DNA of 64,000 nt from Paracentrotus lividus. Its lineage: Eukaryota > Echinodermata > Echinoidea > Camarodonta > Echinidae. The translations under genes and the position numbers were made by a program. The DNA is taken from assembly GCA_940671915.1 (NCBI GenBank), contig CALNVZ010003426.1, forward strand, positions 25,529,973-25,593,972. The letters run 5' to 3'. This document shows, piece after piece, positions 11,486 through 23,300 of the stretch. A model generated the notes under the pieces. The model did no database searches. It was not told where the DNA came from and saw nothing but the letters and a program-made list of their open reading frames with translations. Each line of letters begins with the position of its first letter. Position 1 is the stretch's first letter.

Positions 11486-11866
11486 ATGTCTGGACGTGGT
11501 AAAGGAGCAGGAAAGGCCCGTGCTAAGGCCAAGAGCCGATCTGCACGTGCAGGACTTCAGTTCCCAGTCGGTCGTGTCCATCGTTTCCTCCGCAAGGGCA
11601 ACTATGCTCAACGGGTTGGTGCAGGAGCCCCAGTCTACCTGGCTGCTGTCCTGGAGTACCTCGCAGCTGAGATCCTCGAGCTGGCTGGCAACGCCGCCCG
11701 TGACAACAAGAAGACCCGTATCATCCCCCGTCATCTTCAGCTGGCTGTCCGCAATGACGAGGAGTTGAACAAGCTTCTCAGCGGAGTCACCATCGCACAG
11801 GGTGGTGTCCTCCCCAACATCCAGGCCGTCCTCCTCCCCAAGAAGTCATCCAAGGCTTCCAAGTAA
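11486..11866 (+). CDS. H2A: Histone H2A
   Basis: A complete intronless 126-residue canonical H2[21 protein letters not shown] tail, [17 protein letters not shown], the acidic-patch helix ([16 protein letters not shown]), [19 protein letters not shown], the docking region [20 protein letters not shown] and a KKSSKASK end. It has no SQ(E/D) motif, so it is not H2A.X, and it lacks the H2A.Z and macroH2A features. The ATG follows the usual short leader (TATA box 78 bases upstream). GC-rich, biased codons contrast sharply with the AT-rich flanks, as expected for a highly expressed gene. It is co-expressed with the divergent H2B; their products form the H2A-H2B dimer. Confidence 0.98.
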   Translation: MSGRGKGAGKARAKAKSRSARAGLQFPVGRVHRFLRKGNYAQRVGAGAPVYLAAVLEYLAAEILELAGNAARDNKKTRIIPRHLQLAVRNDEELNKLLSGVTIAQGGVLPNIQAVLLPKKSSKASK

Positions 11867-11900
11867 ATGGACTGAACGTCTTCGGGACAATTTCCAAAAC

Positions 11901-11935
11901 GGCTCTTTTAAGAGCCACCAAATTTCCAAGAAAGA
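11901..11935 (+). terminator. H2A histone 3' stem-loop and purine-rich element
   Basis: GGCTCTTTTAAGAGCC (11901-11916) with ACCACCA-like flanks, then CCAAGAAAGA at 11926-11935. This is an essentially consensus sea-urchin histone 3' end, 34 bases after the stop. Confidence 0.97.
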
Positions 11936-12258
11936 ATCAATTGATACTCTTGTGTGTGTTAGTAATTATTATAAGTGCTCACGAAATGACAATAGGGCCT
12001 TCCTCAGTTCTTGTGGAAAAAAAAATAATAATAATAAAACAAGCGAGACCGAAAGCCAAGAAATAAAAATTAAAAAAGAATAACATTTTAGGGCCGATTA
12101 CTATGTTTTTTTCTGAACTAGAATTTTATTTATCGGTGCTATGACCTGAAAAATCTTGAAAGAGAGAGAGAAAAAAAAAAAATGTGACTTCGCCTTTCAG
12201 TTTTGAGAGCTATGCTCCTTTTTTATTATAAAATATATGATTTTATGTTCAAATATAC

Positions 12259-12339
<81 letters not shown>

Positions 12340-12381
12340 ACCAGCGTGACACCAGTGGTAGCAGAAAACAGAAAGGTACGC

Positions 12382-12412
<31 letters not shown>

Positions 12413-13449
12413 GCAGCACGATCTTTGAATCATAGGCCTAAATCTAACTAACGGCGTATCTCTTCAGAATTTGAAGAAAAATCATAACAAAACAAAAACA
12501 TATATATAATAGTATGGTTGTAATCAGCTGTTTGTCCAATAAGACATCTATGTTATAAAATGACCTCGTGATAGATTTTCAACAATTTTTAACAATTCAT
12601 CTGCTCAATTTCTATGCAACGCTTGAGTACTCCTAACCAGTAATTTTGAAATTTTGGAAATGTGATGAATTGAAAAGTAGAAAACAATGATAAAATAGAC
12701 ATACGGCCTTGCTTGAACCTCTAAAAATACTAATATCCAAATTTATATATTATCCAAAATATCCAAAATGATAATTCGATTCTTAAGGAAACAGAAGATA
12801 TTAAAGGTTGGCAGTTTTTAAACGTGTAGCCTTCAAGTTTTACAATGTTTGATGATACATTGAGAAAAAAATATCCCTGAACAAAGCTGCTCTTATCGCG
12901 AATGTTTTATATCCGCGCCAAAAGTGGCTGGTAAGATTTTTGTATGTTGATTAAAATTTTGCCTGCTAGTGCGCCCCCTTTGCTCCGCATTAATTTTCCC
13001 AAAGACTTGTAAAATGAGTACGTGTATAGCTGTTTATGGCGCACGCCAGTTACTTACAAACATGTACATGGAATAATGACACCTTTTAAAAAGAAATGTG
13101 TACTATTTTGCCCCTATGGAGGCCCATCTCAAGATCTTTTGCAGAGTTTTTATAAACTATGACGTGAAATATGACACCCCCATAAAAATAATATTTTTTT
13201 TTTGTTATCAATATAAAATACCCCTTTTTTCGCAAGAGGGAGTAGACTGGACTTGATAACTTGCCTGTCTTTTTTTATTTATTGTAATTTATAAATTATA
13301 ATATTTTCGATTTAGGTCTATCAGAATAATTTCTAATGCAAGTGATTGAGATTCGTCATGAACTGTTTTTGTCTACTTTTTTTTCTTTCTCCATTTGGTT
13401 ACATCTTGCTTTTCCGAAGGTTCGATTCTCTAAAAATGATATTAAATTG
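11936..13449. other. Intergenic with AT microsatellites, no gene
   Basis: Contains (AT)n at 12281-12336 and 12381-12408, separated by 44 bases. Frames translating to poly-YI across them are artefacts. The rest is AT-rich with nothing recognisable. Confidence 0.7.
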
Positions 13450-13632
13450 TAGCTAACTCAATTTTCATCAAAAGTTGATTTGGCGTCTTTTGGAGTCAAG
13501 CTCTTCACGTGTATTTAAAAATGTATTCAGATGTTTTCTTTTACAATTATATTGCTTATTATCTATTGGCCATGTAATTTTGAATTGTTATTTGCAGTTA
13601 TGATATAAAGGAACCCTGTGGAAGGGGGGGGG
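13450..13632 (-). repeat. Dispersed repeat R4, copy 1
   Basis: The reverse complement matches 26606-26768 at roughly 90 percent over about 160 bp: cggttccttta / gggttccttta, ctgcaaataacaattcaaaatta, gcaatataattgtgaaag and acacgtgaagagct are shared. No terminal inverted repeats are evident. Confidence 0.8.
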
Positions 13633-13749
13633 GGGAGAGTTGGGTGTGTTAATCCAAAAGTAAGAGAAATGTTCGTTGATTCAAATAAATTATAAAATAA
13701 GACAACACTATGACCACGATCCTTGTATCTTCTGGGTAAAATAGAACCT

Positions 13750-13820
<71 letters not shown>

Positions 13821-16026
13821 TATTATTTATATATAATATATTTAACCCAATAATATAATGAAATATATTTCTATATTATGTATAAAATAATTAGGCTATA
13901 CATATAAATAGTGGACACACTTTAAAAAATAATATGCTCCTTGTAATTATTCCTTGATTTTCTTAGCTAGATTGAACTTTAAAAAGACAACATTAGAAAT
14001 AAAACATTCACATTAAGTCTTACTAGCTCAAAATTGAAGTATATATTTGTTTTCCTTTTTCCCTATACTTTCTAGATCTTGTTTTTTATGTATTTTTCTT
14101 ATTCTTTTGCAATACCAGTGGAATACGAATTTCTATGTAACTATGTTTACAAAGACCTAATAAAATATCTTGTATCTTGTATCGTTTAATTTACTCAATT
14201 GTTTAAGGTAAAAATATACAATTAAGAAAATTCAAGTAATTCTAACTTGTTTTGATTAAATAAATTTAACTATGATTTAAGCAAATTTAGTAAAATATTT
14301 ATTACTTAAAAAAATCAAGTTGAATGTATTCTTAATTAAAGTCTTACATGAATATACATTAAGAGAAAGTAAATGTTAAATTTTTAAATAACAGTCAAAT
14401 GTATTTGTGCTTGAGATTGTTTTGGATTAGGGTGTGTAAAATAGTTCAATTCTTTGTTGAAGCAAAGAAAGAGCAGCATTAAACAGCCACTCAACTGATT
14501 TTTTTTTTTTTTTTTTTTTTTAGGTTTAAAGAAAAAGTTCTCACTGTTTTAATTGTTAGGATAAATTGATCGGGTTTAAATATAAATTTCAATACCTTAT
14601 TAAGTACATGCAGGTAAGTGACAAAATGAAGTGAATATTTGGTTTAAAAATATATAGGTTGAAATGATGTCAGTGGATGTCGTGCTTAGAAAGTCCAACC
14701 CCCCCCCCCCCATTTAAAAAAAAAATATGTACAGTTAAAAAAAAAATACTCAATTGAATTAAGTTGATGCAACATAATTTACGTGAGTAAATGGCTGCAA
14801 AGTAAAAACAAGTAAATTTTACTTAAAACTGCCAAAGTTACATACATAAAAGAATCGAGGCAATTTTCACTCAATTTTATTAAGTAGTTACCACTAATTA
14901 TTTTTTACAGTGCAGTGTACAATTCAATATATTGGTTTATGTATACGACACATACTGAATTATCCCGATTGCAGGATAAAAAGATGTAGACAATGACGCA
15001 AGGTTATTTAATTCTTAAAAGAATATTCCCCCAACTTCTTTTCAATTATAAAAAGTTGCTTCGATATTGATTTGTTTTTTCAAGTTGTTGAATTGACCCA
15101 AGGCGAAATCAAGATACAAGATTCTATACGGTCAAACACAAAACATTACTATTCAAGTGTGAACAAACAAGTGAAGAGAAGTGAGGCATCACACATTAAG
15201 AAAAAAGGGTTCTACGCGTCTTAATTAAGGCTTCTCATAATATTTCAAAAGAAAAGCGCAGTATTGTTCTTACCAATAAGGAAATTGCCGTGTGTCCATT
15301 GTGATTTAATATTTACGCGACTTTCAACTCAACAAAATAAAATACATCCCTATGGTAATTTATTGTCCAACCTCTTAGTTATGGATTGAAACATTTTATA
15401 CTGAGACTAGCAGATCCGATTAGATCGATACCGTGGCATCCCTTGATATCGATAATACATCTTGATTTGCATCTTACTTGGCTGTGTAACTTCAACGTGA
15501 AGGTTTATAATTATATTGCACTCAATCAAATCTCGTAAATAAGGGTTGAATTGCTTACCCGTGGTTCAAGTTCGTCAGATACATGGATACAGTCTTTTTG
15601 ACCGTCAACCATTATGGTAAATCAAACTTAAAATTTGATGATAGCAATCAAAGTATAATCGTCGGAATGTTCGGTGTGCAATAGTAAGACACATCAATTT
15701 AAAAACGGCCTGGATACATCTTCAAACTGGATAATCTCAGAGGATGGATGAGAGTCATCACCGAAATTGGTAAGTAAAACTGATTTAGAGTAATTTAATA
15801 AGTTGTTGGTCATGAAGCTGAATCATTTTGCTGTGGTCTCTATATCATGCACCATGCGCCTTTTCCCAACTTTCATATAAAGATCTCAAAGGAAAACAGG
15901 AAGAATTTTTTTTTTTTTGTTTCACCCTATCCATTTCTGCCCCTCTTCCTTTTGCGGACTTTTATTTACCCAGGGTCAAAGGGTTATTGGAACCGAGTCT
16001 TAAGTGGTTGCAGAAAAAAAATTGAG
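13633..16026. other. Intergenic, microsatellite and AT-rich sequence
   Basis: A C/G-run pair (13627, 14699-14712), a 60-bp-plus (AT)n tract (13751-13840) and poly-T (14502-14521). A ttttttacagtgcagtgta segment at 14904 resembles the right end of the CACTGTAAAAA MITE family. No gene is seen. Confidence 0.6.
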
Positions 16027-16257
16027 TCACGGTTATTTCATATAACAAAATACAAAAGAAACCGTAGAAATATTACATCATCAGCTTGCTCATAGAACAT
16101 TCATGAAAATGTGCGTGCAACTGTTTTACCGAAATAATGCAAAACTTAAAAATTCCGTTTCGTTATTTTCATCCGATTTTAAGGAATTTCCAGTGATTCC
16201 CTCTCTTAATTTTACTCTTTCATTCAAGAATTTCAGGCCGGACTACCCCTTTCCCAA
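16027..16257 (+). repeat. Dispersed repeat R2, copy 2
   Basis: Homologous to 4110-4354 (see there). This copy keeps the left part tatttcatataacaaaata and the right end gccggactaccccttt better. Confidence 0.7.
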
Positions 16258-17569
16258 ATTTATTATGTCGTCTTAGTTTTTGAAAGAGCCTTCTGAGACA
16301 TTTACTGAGGAAAACGTCAGATGATATTCATCTCATTCCTCCCCTAGTATCAACATCGCATAATTTTTCTTACCTAGGCTGCTTTTAAAATTTTATTATA
16401 TCATCATTATAGTAGATTATATCATCGTCTGTCGAAAATAGCACGCCCAACATAATTAGCGCGTACAATGCCACTGTTAATTAAAAGGAAATTGGCGGGG
16501 CAAACCCAACATAATTCCAATTAAATATCGTTGCGCAAGAGGTATTTTTTGTATAATTACCGTACGAAATTAAATAAGCCCAGGGCACTGTACAGATAGA
16601 GCTACATCACCATGGCAGTTTGACGCTGTCACTGACAGAAGACAATACCATTTAATTCAGCACCTTCTTCTATGAACATGTACCTTCCTAATGGCTAATA
16701 TTCTGTTTCTTCCATTATCAGATTATGATAATTTCTCTTTTATCTTCATATCCAATTCTCCACCATCCAAAGAAGTATCATCAACATCATCATCGCCATG
16801 TCTTACTGAATTTAGCAAACGGCCGTCCTGTATTCGGATTTTAAATATTTATTCAACTGGTTATTGCATAATAGTGTCCATCTGGGTCTACAGAGGGAAA
16901 ATGTGAATATTTTGGTCGAAAAATTGTAATACAAACAATGGAACAGTCAACAGAGAAATACTGAACTAAACCAAATGTTTAATTTGATGTAAATAAAAAA
17001 AAAAAAAAAAAAACATTATTTTTTTAAACATTTTTTTTCCAGGGGGGGGGGGGAGGATTTATTGTATTTTGTATTTTTTTTCTATCTATTTATATATTTT
17101 TATTTATTTTTATTTATTCATTTAATATTATTATTTGTTAATTTTTTTTATTTTTTTAAATTTTATTTATTATTATTTTTTATTTATTTATTTATTATTT
17201 ATTTTTATTTTTTTAACTTTATTATTATTATTATTATTATTTTATTTATTTATTATTATTTATTTTATTTTATTTTATTATTTATTATTTTTTTTTTTTT
17301 TTTTTTTTTTTGGGGGGGGGGGGTAAGAAGAAGGATAAAAAAACATAACAAAGCGATTCCAGGGATGATTTATCAAGTCCGAAAAAAATAATACTCATGG
17401 GACCGTGCATCTTCTACCAGCAAATATCACTGCCCCAAAACCCTGGAATAGAGCTCTAAAACAGCGGAGCTGAATATACTAGTATCCATATTATTAATTG
17501 CCCAACATGAATTATATTCTTATAATCATTATTAGTGTCAATACGATTTGTTGAGGAAGATTATTACGA
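16258..17569. other. Intergenic, low-complexity
   Basis: 17060-17325 is a 260-bp tract of TTTA/TTAT-type units ending in a long T run and a G run. It yields long Phe/Ile/Tyr frames that are not proteins. Elsewhere nothing is recognised. Confidence 0.7.
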
Positions 17570-18100
17570 ATGGCCCTCAAGGTCAGGTACAATCTCAAAG
17601 ATTGCCTTGTCTTTGAAGTGACACTTATTACACCATTGCACCTGCTTATTGAAGTCGTTATGGCAACGGATGACAATTTTCCTGGCAGTTTAATTCTCTG
17701 CATATTTTCTTTTATCAAATTTGGTCTCGTCCATTTGTTCATTTTCATGGATATTACACATCTTCACCTGGTAGCCTACGTCTCTATATTGAGGGGTCTT
17801 TCCTACTTCCTATTTACCACGGTTGTATTTGCATTGACGTCTGTATGTCAATGTTATGATCTTCCACCTCTTTTCGTTTCAGGTCCTTATCTCCTCGTGT
17901 TTCTATTCCAACCCATTCTACACCTTCAAACTCTTCGTTGTCATGGTTTTCCAGTGTTTTACATCTTAATTATTCTTAATAACATCTTCTGTCTTTACAA
18001 ACAACCCCTCTGTTTGCGATGCTCACGATATGACGTGCTTTTTGATTACTTCACATTACCGAGTCCGATTTCGGTTTTATTTTTACATCAATATTAATTC
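17570..18100. other. Unrecognised open region, probably decayed repeat
   Basis: A 175-codon frame runs on the plus strand (17570-18097) but is rich in Leu/Phe/Ile with no domain. The minus strand has short protein-like runs in two frames (for example CNKCHFKDKAIFEIVPDL near 17595-17650). This suggests a degraded coding sequence in antisense, such as an old transposon fragment, rather than a plus-strand gene. I cannot name it. Confidence 0.25.
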
Positions 18101-19148
18101 TATTTAAAAAATGATATACAAGAAGAAAAGGCATAAAAATCAAAGGAAGGTTATGAGGAACACAAAGATAAGAAAGTAAATATGTGTATATAGCATGTGA
18201 TACATGATGAATTAAATGGGGAAGATGGGAGGGAACGTTTTTATCAAAAACTAATGGATGTAGAATAATTTCGAAATCACTCAGAGAAAAATCAGAGCAC
18301 ATATACCATTGTTGAATTAAAAGCCGGACATTTTAAATTATAGCAATGTTTTATTCATATAACCAGTTGTACAAGAATGCAACTTTTGAATGAAAAAATT
18401 AAATAAAAAATACAGTTAAAATGTGCAATATTTTTCATAAGAAGTATGAACATCATAGAATTAGAATATTAGAATAAAAAACAAAAATGTTAATATTAAT
18501 TGGATATCTGGCAAGATTCCAAATGTATCCTTGAAGTGACAGTTCAATCAATACAAGTTGCTGTCTAGTCGCCAGATATACACACCGATAATAGAAGATG
18601 GTGATTACGATACGATATGGCATGGTCTTGATCACTATCGAACATACAGATTCTCAGCTTTTGTTATCATGTGACCGCGGCCTTTGATACATCGATTTCG
18701 AGTGAGTGATTGTCTGTGCAGCTATTGTAAGGATGCAGGATGTGTATAGAAAAAGGTAATGTTAAAGGTTATCTGGAGTTCAGGTAACAACGCAAAAAGG
18801 GGGAGAAAAATGATCCACGCAATCTGAATTATTTTGGAAGATTAATGATACCCCCCCCCCCAAAGAAAAAAGAAAAAAAATCGGCGACGAGATCTAAAGG
18901 AGGGATGGGCGGGGGGGGGCAAAAGAGCCCCCCACCCGAACTCAAGTGATTTAATAATGGAATGGAATGAGGATTAAAAGGTAATCCAAACAAAGAGAGA
19001 ATTAACCTTATTAAATATAAATATCAAAATTAATAAAAATCGATTATAAAATTAACGTACCGGAAGTCTGAAAAGTCTTATTATACTTCATAGGGGGATC
19101 CTTAAATTGGCAACATAAACGCATACTCATTATACTACCAGGAATCAT
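18101..19148. other. Probable 3' UTR and flank of the sulfotransferase gene
   Basis: This lies downstream of the minus-strand sulfotransferase stop. A minus-strand AATAAA occurs at 18350-18355 (TTTATT on plus), about 800 bases past the stop, and could end the transcript. Poly-C at 18850 and poly-G at 18912. No gene is seen. Confidence 0.4.
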
Positions 19149-19354
19149 TTATTCACTGCTGTAATCAGGACCATAATAATCAGGATAGTTGAATTTATTG
19201 TCTCCCATGAGTTTTGCTAGTTCAAGGTTGTACGGTCGATAGAAATCATTGAGTGCCTTCCATGTGTCTTGCCTGGTCGGTTCGTGCTTGAGTCTGTTCT
19301 TATTTTTGAATGGTTTGGTCAGGATTTCCTTCTCCTCTTCTTCACTTAGTTCTC
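19149..19354 (-). CDS. CHST15-like: Sulfotransferase exon 8 (C-terminus and stop)
   Basis: Acceptor gtattcaccag. Encodes (R)ELSEEEEKEI ... TWKALNDFYRPYNLELAKLM and ends FNYPDYYGPDYSSE with TAA at 19151-19149. Confidence 0.88.
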
Positions 19355-20309
19355 CTGGTGAATACGACAATTTATGGATAATCATTAGCATCTACGAAAC
19401 ATGCAGTTGATTTTCCTTTATGCTAGTTTCTGATTGTATAATGTCATGACTGTAGGATAATATTGCATAACAGCTCTTGACGACTTGTTATCTTATCGCA
19501 CGTGCAAAGCCACTTACTTTGTAAAGTAACAAAGATCCTGAATTTGGATTTCACCACGTAGAAATGAAAAATAATATCTAATGAAAATCAAAGGAAATCA
19601 ATTGAATTACTAGGATTTTCCAAAGTAGTAATTGATAGGCTGAGGACACAACATTGGCGGTGGCTGTACTCTAATATGGAAATGGCACCGTATACATATT
19701 TAAAAAAGAGGTCTTTATACTCACTCAACTCGAGAAATTTGATAAGATCCCTGTAAACTTTGACGGGTTCGGCTTGCCAATCTTCCAACCGGATTACCAT
19801 AAAGTGGTCACGTGAGAAAACTTTCATCCAATCACGTATGTACACGTGGTATATGCTCACTTGCATGTCTGGGATGAAGTCGAACGGCTAAATAAGGATA
19901 ACATCGAAAGAAAGAACATGTTAACAGGGTTATCACTTCTGGGAGCAAAATGAAGAGGAGTTCCATGAACTTTTGATAAATCATATGAGAAATTTGATCT
20001 TTCCTCATGTCTTTCAATAATAATTTTTCATTATTGTTCATTGGATAAGTACATGATAATTATGTATGATGCCTCCTAACATCAAAAGGAGGGGAATTAG
20101 ATGTTTATGAGGGAGGGCTTGAGGATATTAGGAGACATCAACGAGAGAATTCAATTTTTAAAAATGTCACAGTATCTGACAAATTAGAATAGACTTACGT
20201 TAGCACATGGAAAGTCGAGCAGTTGATACATTTCTGATATATTCCAAAAGGAATTGGAGATTTATTTGTTTTTAATAACAATGTAAATGTATTTTTGTAA
20301 AGCCTACAC

Positions 20310-20349
<40 letters not shown>

Positions 20350-23300
20350 AGAAAAAATACAGCAAAGTGATGTCAGCAGAGTCGCCATACAAAAATGTAA
20401 TTTAAAATACAGCTTTGTGGTAAATTTCTCCCTTAAGAATTGATGAAAGAGAAGGAAAAATATCATTAGAGTTTTATAGCATACGTATTTGGTTAAAACG
20501 GAACAAATGTGTTACTCCTGATGTATATTTGCAGGAGAAACTTACAACAAAACTGTTTTTTGAATTACATGTTTTATGGCGACTCTGCTAACAGTAGATT
20601 TGCTGTAAAAATACATATATATATATATATATTTTACAGTGTATGCAACTGAATACTCACACAATCGGCAGCGTATGCACAGTATCTGAGGTTGTGTTCC
20701 TTGATGCACTTCTGGAAGCATTGGATATACTGAGTAGCTTGATTGTGCCACTTGTCTGCATTGTCAGTGCCATTGGGATTGGGCTCACGGTAATTGTTCG
20801 TGTACCAAAAATACGAGTTAGCTCTGCATCCAGTCAGCATTAGGAGTATGGGAAAGACAGAGAAGGAATCTTTAAAATTTCGGTTGAATCTGAACTTGAA
20901 ATGCTTTACCTTAAAAATACATCGCAGGTAATAACCGAAATGCAATATTTTGAACTTGGCAAACATATACATTATGCATTATAAAACAAAATTATATGGC
21001 TTGATGCAAAATGAATGGATATAAATAGTTTGATGCGAATTCATAGATATAAATGATACGCATAGATATTTGCAGGAATAATGAATGAAAAATACAAATG
21101 CCTCAAAACCATAAAGAACATCGATGATATTAAGGTTTCTTCTTTATAAACAATAATTCCCTATGGCTTTATTGCTACTGTCATAAGTAATATTTCATTG
21201 TTACAGATTTAAGTTTCAGGGATAGTATACATAATGTTTATGAACATTTCATAAAGTTCATTTATGAAAGTTTAATTCGTGTTGATATTTTATCAATGAA
21301 AAAAACAAAAAACAAAACAAAACAAAAAACGGAAACACCATAATGCCATACTCAGATTATATACAAGAATATATTGAATACTAAGTTGACGAATTAGATT
21401 AATTTTTTTCATTATTTTTTTTCATTAACTTTTTTATATTACAGGCAATTTATAAACTAGTAAAATATACACAAAGAGGATATTTGTACCTTTTTGTTGG
21501 ATTGCGTATCATTAGGATAAACTTTGCATTTGGTTGAAGAGCTCGAAAGAGGTCAGCGTTGGTGTAAGGCGGTTCAGCAGCAAACGGGTACGATTTTATC
21601 CAGTCTAATCCTATAGAGTACATAGTTGTTATAGAGGCATCACCTGGTAGTGAAAACAAATCAGGGTTACAATTAAAAAAAAATATTTAAAAAAAAGTAG
21701 AATGCTTCATGACCAGAAGAGCTGTATTCCGACACTTTTATGTCCCAATGCCCCGAGTTTCCCGTACCCTCAGTCACATCATGACTATGGTCACTTCCAA
21801 TGCACCTATGCTGGATGTCCCTGTGTTCCGTAAACCCCATGGTCCAATGTCTATAACGTCCCTGATCAAACACTCTGAATATCAATTAACATGGTTTCTA
21901 TAAATGCTCCTAGTTTGAAACATTGTGTGAGCCAATTTAAAAATGAGTTACAGCTCTTCATAAATGAGCAGATCTAGGTCTTGAATGATAAAGGCTTGCT
22001 GGGGAAGTTGCACTGGGTGCAAGCCATATAAAATTGTATTTACAATACAGATCAAGGTCCCTGTAAAGTATCGAAGAATAGAGACAGTTGTTTACAAAAC
22101 ATAGAAAGATGAAAGAGAAAACACTCACCGAATACCTTTGGATGGTATCGAATCCCCTCTTTAGTAAGGACACGATTATTTATTACTTCTGGCACGACTA
22201 AAGACTTGTAGAAATTGAGGTACCACTCAAAAGAACTGTCATCCTGGCCCCCTGTCAGATTGCGTGCTTGTAAAACTTGACAAACACGGAGAAAACCAAC
22301 ATTAACCACAACATTAATATTTAACGGGTGATATTTTCATCGTATTATTATTAGAATCATGAGTATAAGGGTAGTAATGAGAATTATTATAACTTTTATT
22401 GCGATTTACTGTGCTTCAATACTCTGATTTAATGGGAATCCAATCGCTTAGACCAAGGACGTAGAAAAGAATACGAATATAGAAGAATAACGTTTACTTA
22501 CTTATTAGTCATCATGAGGTGCGAAAGATAGTATAATTAATCGGTAATATTATGGAATGTAATCTGACAGAACAGCTATAGATATGTTGTTGTTTATCCT
22601 TCCAATTAATCTTCTAATCTAATGTCATATATTTCTCTTGACCACTAAAAAAAAAAACCTCGAGGCCCAAGTTGCAGATAGTGTTATCATTATGATTATC
22701 ATGTCAATTAGTTAAAGTAGGGCTTACTTTCTTTCTTATGGCAAGGTATATAGGTATCCCCAAACCTTCGAAGACCCCACCAATGGGGCTCTTTCGGAGC
22801 GTTACTGATGACGTCAGGATGTGCTTTGATTTTAGCCCAGATGTCGGAGGTCCCAGCTTTATACATTCCGATGATGTAGAAGTAAGGGAGACAATTCAGT
22901 TCAGTCTTGCCCCTCAACCAACATGGGTTTTTGAAGTTGTCGAGGTAATGCAGCGGGATCTTCTCAAAAAGCTGCGGAAATAATAAAAGCACTAATAATA
23001 ATGATAATTATGGATAATTGCAATACTAAGAATAATTGTTAACTAGTATAATACTAGCTTATTCGATAATATTTAGAGAGTGACGATGATGAAGATGCCT
23101 CATGAAGTGGTTACATGCTACTACCCAACTAACAAATTTACGTTTTAAAAACTTTTTATAAACGTTCCAAGTTGGTTTTTTGGACGTTTTGTGAACACGT
23201 TTATGGACGTCAAAATGTGATAGGTTTTAGACGTTTTAAAAACGTTTTATTGGACGTTTTAAAAACGTTTTAGAAACGTTAAAAGAACCAATAAAAAACC

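Noticed and set aside
17062-17391. 109-codon Phe/Ile/Tyr frame resembling a membrane protein
   Set aside because: Low-complexity TTTA/TTAT repeat; no other codon evidence.
17570-18097. 175-codon plus-strand frame as a membrane protein gene
   Set aside because: Hydrophobic bias follows from T-rich sequence. No start context, splice sites or family resemblance; the antisense strand looks more protein-like but broken.
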